Shown: positions 37,786 to 48,743, numbered from the stretch's first letter. The stretch is 64,000 bases of DNA from Hanleya hanleyi (GCA_036873755.1 JAVTVY010025115.1:1-64000), one strand, 5' to 3'. Notes: generated by a model from the letters alone, not told the origin. Numbers and translations are program-made.

Positions 37786-38645
37786 GAGTAATTTGGTGGG
37801 GTAATTATAGAGCACTGGGTCTATGGTCCTTGAGTATTTATTGGGCACTGGGTCTTCGGGTTCTTGATTAGCTATGAGGCCCTGGGTTGTCGGGTTTTCT
37901 AATAATTATACAGCACTGGGTTTTCGGGTTCAAGTTTAATTATGGGACAGTGGATATTCGGGTACAAGAGTAAATTATGGGACACTGGGTATTCGAATTC
38001 TGAAGTAATTATGGAGCACTGGATTTAAGGGTTCTTGAGTAATTATGGCGCACTGGGCCTTCGGATTCTGGAGTGATTATGGGGCACGGTATCTTCGGAT
38101 TCTGGAGTAATTATGGGCACCATGTCTTTGGAATACTGATCTTCGAGTTTCAGAGTAAGTATGGGGCTCTGGGTCTACAGGTTCTTCAGTAATAATGGGG
38201 AAATGGTTCTTCAGATTCTGAACTAATTATGGAATACGAGTTTTCGGGTTCTTCAGTTATTAAGGGTAAATATTATAGAGTATTTATGGCACAATGGATC
38301 TTCGTGCTGTGGGGCAATAGGTCTTGGAGTTCTGGAGTAATTGTGGGACACTGGATATTCGGATTCTGTAGCAATTATGAGCACTATGGCCGAAGAGTGA
38401 TTCAGCAAGTATGGAACACTGGATCTTCGGCTTCTCGAGTAATGAAGAGGCACCTGGTCTTCAGCTTCTTGAGTAACTATGGGTAATAGATCTTCGGGTT
38501 ATTGAGTAATTATGGGGCACTGGGTCTTCGATGGCAGTTTTGGAGTAAGTATGGGGCACTGGGTCTTCGGGTTCTAGACTAATTATGGTGCACTGGGTGT
38601 TCATGTTCTAGAGAAATTATTGGCACTGCGTCTTCGGGTTGTCGA
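37786..38645. repeat. 34-bp minisatellite array
   Basis: About 25 diverged units of roughly 34 bp, built around TAATTATGGGGCACTGGGTC followed by TTCGGGTTCTTGAG. It lies in intron 2 just left of the duplicated block. Confidence 0.85.
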
Positions 38646-38689
38646 AAAACAGCATTTCAAACTAGTGTACGTCTGCAAATCGTCAATTT

Positions 38690-41100
38690 CGAGATGAAAG
38701 CAAACCTTTTACACTCGTCATTATGCAGTTGTCAGTTGTCGACTGGCTGCATATGTTTACAGATAGAAAAGGGGTCACCTCGAAAGCGACGATTTTGCGC
38801 AAATACGCAACTTTTTGGTGGACTTATTTAACAACCCTGAGAACCAGTGCATCATAATTACCCTGGACAGAGATGACGATAGTGGTTTCTATGATAATTG
38901 AACGATGTCTTTTATATACGCAATATTTCAATTTTGACAATCCAACCGCTCCTCGAGGGACAAGATATTACTAAAATCCACCATAACCCTTCTGGATGAT
39001 TAGGTTGAGCACATTTTACAACACACCAAACTACCTAACTCATCGATATGAACGGTATCAGCAACGGGCTTGAGACTTGACGGATAGAAATTTCTTCCAT
39101 GACCTACCATTATAGTCAAATTTGTTTTATGCATTGCTGTAGACAAAAATGAGATATAATCAGGTCTTTCACGTGTGATTCTAGTTATAAAAAAATGCCA
39201 AATCGAAAATCAATCAATTTGTGGAATAAAATACGAAGGATAATAGGACGACACAACAGCAGCGGCGGGAGTATTTCAACATATTAAAATTAAAGTGTGT
39301 TTATATTATCATATACTTGAACTGAAAGAGCAGATATTTCAAACTGTGATCTGAAATTGTTGGAAGCATAGTTAGATCATATTCATTGACTCTCTCTAAC
39401 TCATTCTGAATACCTCACCGATACCCCAAAAACTTCTTGAAATATACCTGGGTTGACTTACAAATACCTTGCCTTTGTATTTTTTATTGTAAGTATTATG
39501 TATATGATCCATATGCATATCGTTTAAAAGTTTATTTCTCCGGAATTACACAAATGCTAAAAATTTAACCTCGAGATGGATAGTGTGAAGTTACATCAGT
39601 CTGGATACTTGCTTTCTCAAGCGTTACTCTCTCGAGATGTTAAAATTTTTAATTCAATTTATGATTTTGTAGATTATAATACACCTACAACAAAATAACT
39701 CAGTTTTTCGAATGTTGGCCTAGATTTTTGTTGCGTGACGTTTTGTTTTGCACATAATTGGATAAAATGAGATGGTCACATTTTAAGTAACTTTATTTCA
39801 GCAAGTGGAACGTCATCTGCCAAAATGACTTTATCTGGTTCAAAACTATGTCAAAATATTCTTCACGATGAATAATTCTCAAGAAATAAATCTTTTTTTA
39901 GCCGCATCAAGCAATACATTTAAAACAATCAACCGACTAGAAGCTATTGACTGATAGCGATACACCCAGCAGTGATGGTGTGGCATAAACTTGAATGACC
40001 AGCATTGATGACCTTTCCTTATTTTTATTTCATGGATCGCCAATAGTGACCACACTGCAATCCTGAGAAAGTTTCGCATCCCGGAAAGTTTCACATGTTC
40101 CAGGACCCCAAAGGGTGTTAAATGCGTTTTGCTTTACTCCCCATCTCCCCCACGTCTGGGATACCCTTATGATACTATCCGGAGCAAAGGTGAACGAAAA
40201 CAGACAGAGCTACACCTGTAACAATATACATTTAAATTGCTACCAAACTAAGAATCTTAACCCTATCTGGTCTGGGCTTTTTGGGACCTGTCCAGGCCGG
40301 GGGTGGACGCTTTGATGACGTCACAGTGACGTCGTTTTCATAAACGGTATTTTTTGGCCGAATTTTCCGTCAGAATTGTTTATTTATGCAATTTCTCTGC
40401 AAAAACTGCATGATAAATTAGTAAATACTGATGTTATGTGAAATAAAATAGTTTTTGCTCACTTTTCATCCCGGACAAGCAGAAATTTTGAAGAAATATG
40501 AAAAAACATCATTTTTTTGGTACGCCATCGTGAATTTACCCATGATCCTCTGCTCGAGGATTATGCAAATAAGCTCAAAATGACTCCAATGTGATAAACT
40601 ATAAAGTCACGGAGTTTCATCTCTTCGTTTTTTGTCGTTCCGGAGATAGACCAGAAAGTTTGGTAAAGGGGAGGAGGGGTCATGGGGGGTCATTTTGTCG
40701 CCCCCCCCCTCCCCAGGCCTGGTAAGGGTTAAAGAAACAAACGTGATGGAACAGAGAGCTGGCTGGTCCATGGAACAGTGCACGGGTTGCTCAGAAAAAG
40801 GGATTTAAAAGTAAAGACAACCAATTAAAAAACAAAGAAGACGAATAGTATTTTCCGAGCAAATACTTCAATAAATGCTCGGCGCCGTAAACTAGAACTT
40901 TGGCGGAAGGTGGAACAAGACATCATTTCGCGGTAATAGCCAAGGTAGTTATGAAGAGAGCTTGGTAATCTAGGTTGGGGAAAGAAGACATCTGGGTAGA
41001 TTACTATGGTAATCGTTAATTTGAATTGTTCTGTTTTTATTGATCATGATGGAAAATGGACTTCTGTAACATTTGTTTTCGAATAGGGAATTGTTTAAAC
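38690..41100. repeat. Downstream copy of segmental duplication, blocks B1-B2
   Basis: This aligns in order with 1-610, 3381-3560, 3925-4165 and 4785-5177. It lacks the 2.7-kb Polinton-bearing insertion of the other copy but has a TTAA-flanked MITE (40261-40728) of its own. Non-coding; it lies within intron 2 of the secreted-protein gene. Confidence 0.75.
40257..40732. mobile_element. piggyBac-like MITE with TTAA target duplication
   Basis: The element 40261-40728 starts CCCTATCTGGTCTGGG and ends CCCCAGGCCTGGTAAGGG, imperfect inverted ends beginning CCCT, with TTAA at 40257-40260 and 40729-40732. The duplicate at about 4785-4800 shows the unoccupied site. It encodes nothing. Relatives occur at about 15998-16505, 17570-18150 and 46206-46860. 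Confidence 0.8.
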
Positions 41101-41281
41101 ATCAGTGAATGTAGAATCATCAATCAAGGTTGATTCAACATTCCATATAGACCTACAAAACAACGTGGACTCCTCACTCAATGTGGAATCACCATTCGAA
41201 GTTGATTCATCACTCAATGTGAATTCATCATTCAAAGTTGGTCCATCATTTAACATTTACTCGTCACTCATTGTTGATTAT

Positions 41282-41720
41282 ACAATTACAGTCTTTTGAT
41301 ATCGGTCAATATGTGTTTTTTTGGACCTGAGAAAACAATATTTACCGAGGCCGAAGGCCGAGGTGAATATTGTTTTCTCAGGTCCACAAAACCACATATT
41401 GACCGATATCAAAAGACTATAATTGTTTTATTATATGACATTGACGTCTCCTTCTCGTTAAATTGGTGAAAGCAGTTAGAATATAGCATATAATAAGGTA
41501 TTTCCTTTGCTCCCGACGATATCGTACCTGCTGTTAGCCAAATTGTACACAGACGACCAATCCAACGACTACTTTCATTGGCTGAGCAGACGCATACGTC
41601 ACGCCGAGTCAATATCACATTTATGGACCCGCTTCGGAGTAAATATGGAAAATTAGCGACAGCCACGTGACGGCGAATGGTCCAATGGAGAAAGAGTAAC
41701 ACGCGCAGTCATATAATAAT
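41282..41720. mobile_element. Foldback MITE inserted in the minisatellite
   Basis: 41282-41426 is a near-perfect hairpin (arms ~65 bp, centre CCGAGGCCGAAGGCCGAGG), followed by ~290 bp bounded by ATTATATGAC and GTCATATAATAAT inverted words. Minisatellite resumes on both sides. No ORF of note. Confidence 0.65.
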
Positions 41721-42195
41721 ATTCAATGTGGAGTTATCATACAATGTGGAGTCATTATTCAATGTGGAGTTACCATACAATGTGGAGTCATTATTCAATG
41801 TGGAGTTATCATACAATGTGGAGTCATTATTCGATGTGAAGTTATCATACAATGTGGAGTCATCCTTCAATATTGATTAATAAATCAATGTGGAATCGCT
41901 ATTCAAAGATGATTCAGCATACAATGCTTACTTGTCATATAGTGTTGATTCACCATTCAATGTAGACTCATCATTCGCTGTTGATTCACCATAAATGTTG
42001 ATTCATCACCTATTGTTACTTCATCGGTGAATGTGGAGCCACCATTCACAGTTGATTCGTGCTTCAATGTAGTCCTACCGTTCAAAGTTGAATGTGGAAT
42101 GATCAGCCATTGTTGTCTCATCATTAACTTTCGACTCAACAATCAATGTGGATTCATCATTCAATGTCGGGTCATCAATAAATATTGACTCGTCA

Positions 42196-42199
<4 letters not shown>

Positions 42200-42246
<47 letters not shown>
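42200..42246. repeat. GA microsatellite at LINE 3' end
   Basis: Uninterrupted GA dinucleotides between the target duplication and the LINE 3' end; on the LINE strand this is a CT tail. A shorter GA run occupies the same place in copy 1 (about 10745-10754). Confidence 0.9.
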
Positions 42247-42249
<3 letters not shown>

Positions 42250-43622
42250 AAGGTTTAATGTCGCGTTCAGCAATATTTCAGCCATAGAGCGACGATCAGA
42301 CAAAATTCTAAGTACTCAAGTCACTAACTTAGTAATCCAACGCATTGAAACATACACACATTAAAACTTATGTAACAGCCCGATTTCTCTCAAATAACCC
42401 AAGATGCAATCCTCTCTCACCCGAATAAAAAGATCTTCCAAAGTAGTCGATCGCTAAAACGCATCTCTTACAATCTTAAAATCTATGCATTCGATAAGAA
42501 TATGTTTCACCGTGAGATCATCACGGCATGGAACACACCTTGGGACTGGCTCTTTTTTTAGTAAATGTTCGTGATTTAATCGTGTATTGCCGATTCTACA
42601 TCGCGTGATCATGGTTTGATCGAAACGTTTCTGGCTGTTCAGATGAGTGTAGCCTACAGTTATTTGGAACTCATGAAGTTTGTTATTATTCACGGCATCC
42701 CATAAAGATTGAAACAGCCGTCTCACATAAGTACAGATAGAGGACCTGAAGTCGCTATATGGGATTCCAACAGGATCAATCTCATCATCTAGGGCTGCCT
42801 TAGCCATCCTATCAGCCTCAGTACTACATTTGATGCCAACTTGAGTAGGCAACCAACAGAACACAATATCAATCTGTTGATCAAATCTACAGTCATGTAG
42901 TTGTAGAATACTCAAGATAGTGGGATGAGTCGAAGTGCCACTTTTAATCGCTTGGAGGCATGACAGTGAATCTGAGTATATTACATATTTTTTCCTTTTA
43001 GTGAAACCAATACCTTCTAAAGCCAACAATATAGCTTTTGCTTCTGCACTGAATATCGACAGGTTTTAGTTTTGAACTAAAGATAGTAGCACATGCTAGC
43101 ATATTGAGACTGTCATCATGCGTTTATTAAGTTTATTCGGGGTTACTTTGCTTCTGCATTATGCCAAGCTTATCAGTGGATCAACACGACATGCTACTCT
43201 CTCACCATCTTTAGAACCATCTGTATAAATGGCCTGATGCGATCTGTATTTCTCTCTCAGTAGACCAAATTCTTGTGTATACAAGAGCTGGCTCGTGTCT
43301 GCTTTTTTTATATTTCGTTAGAGAAATATTTACTTCTGGTTGAGCTAACTCCCATGGTGGAATTGGTAAGAGCTTGTTAGGTAATATCTGACTAAGTTTA
43401 ATATCAGCTGCTACAATGTGAGGTTTCATACGAATTCCAAGTGGTGGAATAATGGAGGGTTTCTTCAAATAAAGATCCACGAACTGAGGTTTGAAAACAC
43501 AGTTATATGCAGGATTCGATTGATTTGATCGCAATTTTGTGATATATTGCAGTGATAGTTCAATTCTTCGAAGCTCTAAAGGACATTCATCTGCTTCGAC
43601 ATATAAGCTTTCTTTAGGGGAC
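42201..43622 (-). mobile_element. 5'-truncated LINE, RNase H family, copy 3, with 10-bp TSD
   Basis: Direct repeats CGTCACACAA at 42191-42200 and 43623-43632 bound the insertion within the minisatellite. On the minus strand 43211-43620 encodes the C-terminal RT region (PLELRRIELSLQYITKL, SIIPPLGIRMKPH), and 42454-43029 an RNase H domain (YSDSLSCLQAIKSGT; WLPTQVGIKCSTEADRMAKA) and a Cys/His tail (CVPCRDDLTVKHILIEC). The 3' end is GCTGAAATATTGCTGAACG followed by a CT repeat. A further ~91-bp insert at about 43098-43188, flanked by ACATGCT, is absent in copy 1. Confidence 0.85.
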
Positions 43623-44015
43623 GTCACACAATGTTGAGTCATCATTCAATGTGGATTTTTCATTCAATGTTGAGTCATAAATCATTGTGAAATCACGAGT
43701 GAAAGATGATTCATCACTCAATGTTAACTTTTCATTCAGTGTTGATTCACCGTTTAATGTAGACTCTCCATCCCTTGTTGATTCTTTATTCAATGTTGAT
43801 TCATCATTTATTGTTGCCTCATCAATCTACGGGGAACCACCATGCACATGAGTCGTCCTTCAATGTGGTCTCGCAGTTCCAATTTGACTCATCATTGAAT
43901 GTGGAATCATCAGTCATTGTTGTCTCATCATTTAATGTTTACTCGTCAATCAATGTTGAATCATTCAATTCATCATTCAATGTTGACTCATCAATTAATG
44001 TGTATTCATCGTTCA

Positions 44016-44262
44016 GTGTTTGTGATGTCTAGCACTGTACTATCACTTGTCTTTATTGCACCATGTGAGCGTCCTGTCTGTGTCTTGTGTGGTCCTCAGT
44101 GTTTTATAGGGTGGATGAAGGGTGTCTGGTTCCATGCTGCTTCAAAGATTTCTTCTTTGAAATAGCAGGAACACAACCGGGCTGGGTGGTGGTTAGTTGG
44201 TTCGTCGTGATATAGCTGAAATATTGTTGAAAGCGACGTTAAATTCTATTCACTCACTCACC
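44016..44262 (+). mobile_element. SINE sharing the LINE 3' tail
   Basis: It ends TATAGCTGAAATATTGTTG, AAAGCGACGTTAAATTC and ACTCACTCAC, matching the 3' end of the RNase H LINE family. CGTTCA at 44010-44015 and 44263-44268 may be a target duplication. It interrupts the 18-bp array. The 5' part is not recognised as a tRNA. Confidence 0.65.
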
Positions 44263-45075
44263 CGTTCAATGTTGACTCATCATTCAAAGTTGATCCATCA
44301 TTCAATGTTAACTCATCATTCAAAATTGAATCTTTACACAATGTTAACTCTCTATTCATTGTTGATTCACCATTCAACGTTGATTCATTATTGTATGTTG
44401 AATAATCATTCAATGCTGATTCATCGGTCAATATGGATTCGTCACTCAATGTTGATTCATTATACAATGTTGAGCCATCCACCAACGTTGATTTATCACT
44501 TTATTTCGACTCATCAAGCAAGGTAGAATCATCCTTTGCTGTTTATTCATCACTCAATGTTGACTCATCATTCAATTCTGATTCATCCTTCAGCGATGAA
44601 TCATTATTCAGTGTTGACTCATCGTCCAACGTTGATTCATCATTCGATGTTGACTCATCATCCAACGTTGATTCACCAGTCAGTGTGGAACCATCATGAG
44701 TTGTTGCCTCATCACCTAATATTGACTCATCAATCAATGTCGAATCATCATTCAGTGTCTTCAGTGTTGGTTCACCATTCAATATTGACTCGTCACTCAT
44801 TGTTGACTCGTACTTAAATGTCGATTCGGTATTCAATGTGAAATTATCAATCACTTTTGTCTCACCATTAAATGTTGATTCATTATTCAATGTTGGATCA
44901 TTGTTAATGCTGATTCATCACACAACGTGGAATCATCATTCAATGTTGGTTCATCATTCACTATTGACATTCAGCATGTATTCATCGTTCAATATTGTCT
45001 CCTCGTTTAATGTGGATTCGTCGTTCACCTTTTTAACATTCAGTGTGGATTCTTCCCCATTTTGTATTTTTTCAG

Positions 45076-45347
45076 GATCAGAGGAAGAAACGGCTCTTGC
45101 CAAGACCTGTCTTGACTATTTGGTTGAAGTCATGAAGACTGAGGCTGAACACCCATGTGTATTCTTTGGAGAATTAGCAAAGTGTTTCTTGAGTACGGAG
45201 CCCAACCTTCATGGCGATTTCCTAGATGACTTCCGCGAGAGTACGAAAAGGCATATTCGGTACAACTTTCCTCATACGTTTGGGAATATAACTGTAGTCT
45301 TATGTCCTGATTGGAACTCAAAATATGGGGACCTTCTCAGCGAATAA
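45076..45347 (+). CDS. Secreted Cys-rich protein gene, terminal exon
   Basis: The acceptor TTTGTATTTTTTCAG ends at 45075. Entered in phase 1, matching the phase-1 donor of exon 2, it reads 90 residues (GSEEETALAKTCLDYLVEV ... NITVVLCPDWNSKYGDLLSE) to TAA at 45345-45347. Four cysteines (KTC, HPC, AKC, VLC) bring the mature total to eleven, an odd number that would leave one free or make an intermolecular bond. The full prediction is about 195 residues: 63 + 42 + 90. AATAAA near 45413 is a likely polyadenylation signal. The copy at 14841-15112 differs at eight residues and keeps every cysteine. The family is unrecognised; a secreted role is inferred from the signal peptide. Confidence 0.7.
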
Positions 45348-46990
45348 TTGTAAACCAGCTCGACAAAGATCGACAATTGAAACGACGGATATATGATGAG
45401 CCTCACCAGTCGAAATAAATTAAATAAAACAGCACATATGAACTCTCATCCACATTGTACTGTGTTGGGACTGCTCGAGTTACATTATACTCTAGAAAAT
45501 GACATAAAATCCACTTGGGTAACATAATACTGGTCATTAATAATGATATTACGGAAAGAACAGTCATCTTTGAAAACTGTTGACGAATTAATTATGTCAT
45601 GAAAACGTCTTGGGCTAACTGCTCACGTATACAGTATTTCGTAGACAACAGCTAGATACTGAATGTTCGATGTCACGCCTATGCTACTTTGGCTGAATGA
45701 AATGTGGCATAGAAAAAAGTATAACGAACATAAATGCAAAAATTACGATATCTGATATATCTGATGCACCAGTACCACATCCATACTCACCCAAGCAGAG
45801 AAAAAGCGTCTCTCGCAAAAATCAACGGAGAAATCAGTTGGCGATAACATGTTTAGTAAAATAAGAATTTCAATATAACGTAACTAAATTGAGCAAAGAA
45901 CTATCAACTTTGGCTGTTCGATATTGAAAACAAAAATAATTCTCAAACCGTATTGGTGTATGTTGCTGTTAATGTTTTTTTCTAAAGTCGTATTGCATTA
46001 CTTGTGGCATAATATGTAAACTTTGCGCAATATTTTTTACCTCCTATCATAGTTTCACAAAATTAGATGACATTTATATATGTATACAATTTTCCGCTTT
46101 TCGGTACTTGGAATTGGTCAGTTAACCTAATTAAACAAAAAATGCCGTCTGTTTAATTGCGAAAAGGTTCATGTATGTCTACAATCATGAGATAGTCTCA
46201 TTCAACCGTACCAGACCTGGGGGTCGTTATGGCCCCCTACCAATCTTTCCACTCCATATCCTGAACGACAAACATTCAGAGCTGAGACTCTGCTACTTGT
46301 TTAACAGTTTATCAGATTGGGGTCATTTGGAGACTATCTGCATAACCCTCCGATCAGAGAATCATCGGAAAATTCAAAATGGCGGCCATGTGGGATACCA
46401 GAAACGTGATTTTGTTCGTTATTTTTTCTTCAAAATTCCTGTTTTCTAACCCAAAGGTGTGCAAGAACTATTTTGTTTCACATCATTATTATTTACCAAT
46501 TTATCATACAGTTTTTGCGAGGAAAAGAAAGTAAATCGAACGAAATATCCTGAAGGATCTTGGCGCCCACCATTTGTCCGATAATTGTAAGCTAATGACA
46601 AGAGGATCTTTTTGTCCATTGTTCCTACGAACAAACGACTGATTTGTAATTTTGTTTTCAGAATTTCGAATTTCAGAACTCCAGAAATTCAAAAAAGTTG
46701 AAGAAATCTAACGAAAATGTCAATTTTCTTATACCCATATCTCCCCCCACCCCCCTTGTTGAATTAACTCGTGATCCCCTGATCGGGGGGTCAGCCAAAT
46801 AGGTTAAAAATGACCCCAATATGTGTTTTCTACAAAGTCAAAGACTGCAGTAAAATTATTTTCCGGAAGAATATCCACAAGCAGTATATAATATGTCCTT
46901 TCAAGAAACAACACTGCGATGAGCTCCCTCTTTTCATCAATCCATACCAAAATAGATGATAGAACGAGAGGCTCACGTTAGTAGTATATA
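45348..46990. repeat. 3' flank of downstream gene copy; duplicate of 15113-16690 and 18155-18262
   Basis: It aligns with the upstream copy through the 3' UTR and a shared MITE-like repeat (from about 46206). 46860-46960 aligns with 18158-18262, so 16.56-18.15 kb is extra in the upstream copy. No gene was seen. Confidence 0.65.
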
Positions 46991-47690
46991 AAAAACCGAT
47001 TGACTCATATTTTTCCGGGGGAGGTGATTTTTGCTGAATTCCGGGTTATCTCACCTGATTCGAACATTGGCATGTTAATCTATACGGGGAATGTATGTAT
47101 GGGACAGCGGTGGTCATTTTTTTCTTGTGGATTTACTATGAGGTATGGCATCTTGTTTTCGTCGTCTCGCGATGGTGACCACGATGGGAGGGGTCTCGAA
47201 GCTAAGCGGTGAAATTTTTTGAACAGTTCAGGTAAGTCTGATGGATGGATAGGTCCGTACTGGCTCAGTGGACAATGTTGGTCCCACTAGGAAACCCACC
47301 CATGGACATTTGCGGTATGGGTTGTGGCGTCTTGTTTCTATCGTCTCACCGCCTAGAACACGATGGGAGGGGTCTCGAATCAAGCTATGATTTTTTTTTG
47401 AAAAGGTGACTGTGCGCATGCGCATTGGGCAGGCAGATGTGGGTAGACGTTTCGGGGTCTAGGTGGACCCCTAGTGATCCGATTGGGTCACGTTAGGTAT
47501 CATCGTGAAGCATTCGCGGGGAAGCGTCCAACTAGATGTGTGTGGGGTGGAACTGACGTAATTCCGCACATGCGCAGTGAAAAAAGTGTATGGGAATGGA
47601 CGTTTTGGGGTCGAGGTGAGTCACTATTGGTCCAAATGGGTCGTGGGAGGTGTCAAAGTGAAGCGCTCCTCCAAGACAATCAAGTCGTGG
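46991..47690. mobile_element. Polinton-region left flank: internal repeated units
   Basis: 47150-47220 (GGTCTCGAAGCTAAGCGGTG) and 47400-47640 (GGACGTTTTGGGGTCGAGG; GCGCATGCGCA) match, inverted, 2440-2790. Related units also repeat inside this stretch. Non-coding. Confidence 0.5.
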
Positions 47691-48195
47691 GTGGGTGCAT
47701 GTAACATTAGGAGTGGGCTTGAACATATAAAATCCGGAAACACGGAATTTAGCCCTAAAATAGGGAAAACCCTTATCAACCAGGTCTAGATGGGCTGATA
47801 TGGCATCCCAGCGGATCGAGGCCTCCCGGGATAGGCAGGGTGGGTTAGTGGGTACATGTAACATTAGGATTGGGTTTGAACATATAAAAAGCGGAACACG
47901 GACTTTACCCCTAAAATAGGGAAAACTCCGATCAACCAGGTCTCGAGGAGCTTTATCGGTCCTCGGCGGATCGGAGCCAGCCGATATAGGCAGGGTGGGT
48001 TAGTGGGTGTATGTAAACTTAGGATTGGGTTTGAACATATAAAAAGCAGAACACGGACTTTACAACGAAACCATGGGTAATCATCCAGGGAAGTGGGTAT
48101 GGTGGTATCTGCAAGGGTGCATGTAAACTTACGATTTGTCTCGAAAATATAAAATGCGGTACACGGACTTTATACTTAGGCCATGGGGAATTATG
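47691..48195 (+). repeat. ~157-bp tandem repeat, each unit with a TATA-like box
   Basis: Three and a half units hold GAACATATAAAA or AAAATATAAAA near 47724, 47880, 48036 and 48148, each followed 15-20 bp later by ACACGGA(C/A)TTTA. Spacing is 156-157 bp, then 112. No ORF follows directly on this strand. Confidence 0.75.
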
Positions 48196-48239
48196 GATCT
48201 TTTGGGGTCCAGACCATTCCTAGTCCAAATGAACGTCCC

Positions 48240-48320
48240 GCTGTTACGCCGTAACGCCTATCGTAACGCCATAACGTTCTATCTGAATGCCTTAACGCCC
48301 TAGCATAGCGCCTTGACGCC
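48240..48320. repeat. TAACGCC-rich segment (inverted partner at 51045-51100)
   Basis: Irregular repeats of TAACGCC or TTACGCC. The reverse-complement version (GGCGTTAAGGCGTAACG) lies at about 51063-51080, bracketing the ATPase region. Confidence 0.5.
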
Positions 48321-48545
48321 ATGATCTAGACCGATCAAAGAAAAACAAGGATGACAGATGAGAGAACAACAACAACAACAGCAAGGATGACAATCCGATC
48401 ATTGTATTATCCCCACAAGTATATCATACCCACGCTCGGGGAACCGCTCTGGGTATGTTTACAATTCAAGTAGGGTCTTGTCCAATCAGAAGCCGTCGTT
48501 CGAGAAAGTTCAATCTTCGGTCATGTTCGCTCTGATCCGTATTTT

Positions 48546-48743
48546 CTAATCCTCTTTGGGCAGTCCAGGATATTGTTCAGGCAGTATCTCTTCAAACAGT
48601 TGTTTGCGCATTCTAATCGAATTTTCCAGGGCCTCGGTGGGTGGTAGCTCCATATCCTCTTCCAGGTGACGCTTGGTCTTCATGGTGGACCTGTGAGTGG
48701 GATTACCTTTTTTTTCCAAGCGGGAGCAGGGTATACTGTTCAT
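48546..48743 (-). CDS. Small charged ORF of the Polinton-like element, unrecognised
   Basis: A 65-codon minus-strand frame; the internal ATG at about 48680 (MKTKRHLEEDMELPPTEALE) may be the real start. It is acidic and helical-looking, with no known motif. It points away from the mirrored promoter region at 48763-49424, divergent to the ATPase. A real small gene or chance; low confidence. Confidence 0.3.
   Translation of the reverse strand: MNSIPCSRLEKKGNPTHRSTMKTKRHLEEDMELPPTEALENSIRMRKQLFEEILPEQYPGLPKED

Larger units (their letters stand above)
41101..45060. repeat. 18-bp minisatellite array, downstream copy
   Basis: Same 18-bp unit as 5178-9828. 41719-41880 shows a 36-bp higher-order pattern (alternating GTGGAGTTATCATACAAT and GTGGAGTCATTATTCAAT). 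Three insertions interrupt it: a foldback MITE (41282-41720), a LINE (42201-43622) and a SINE (44016-44262). The array runs to within 15 bp of the acceptor of the terminal exon. Confidence 0.9.

Noticed and set aside
37786..38645. CRISPR-like regular array
   Set aside because: Units are contiguous diverged 34-bp repeats without spacers, in a eukaryotic context.
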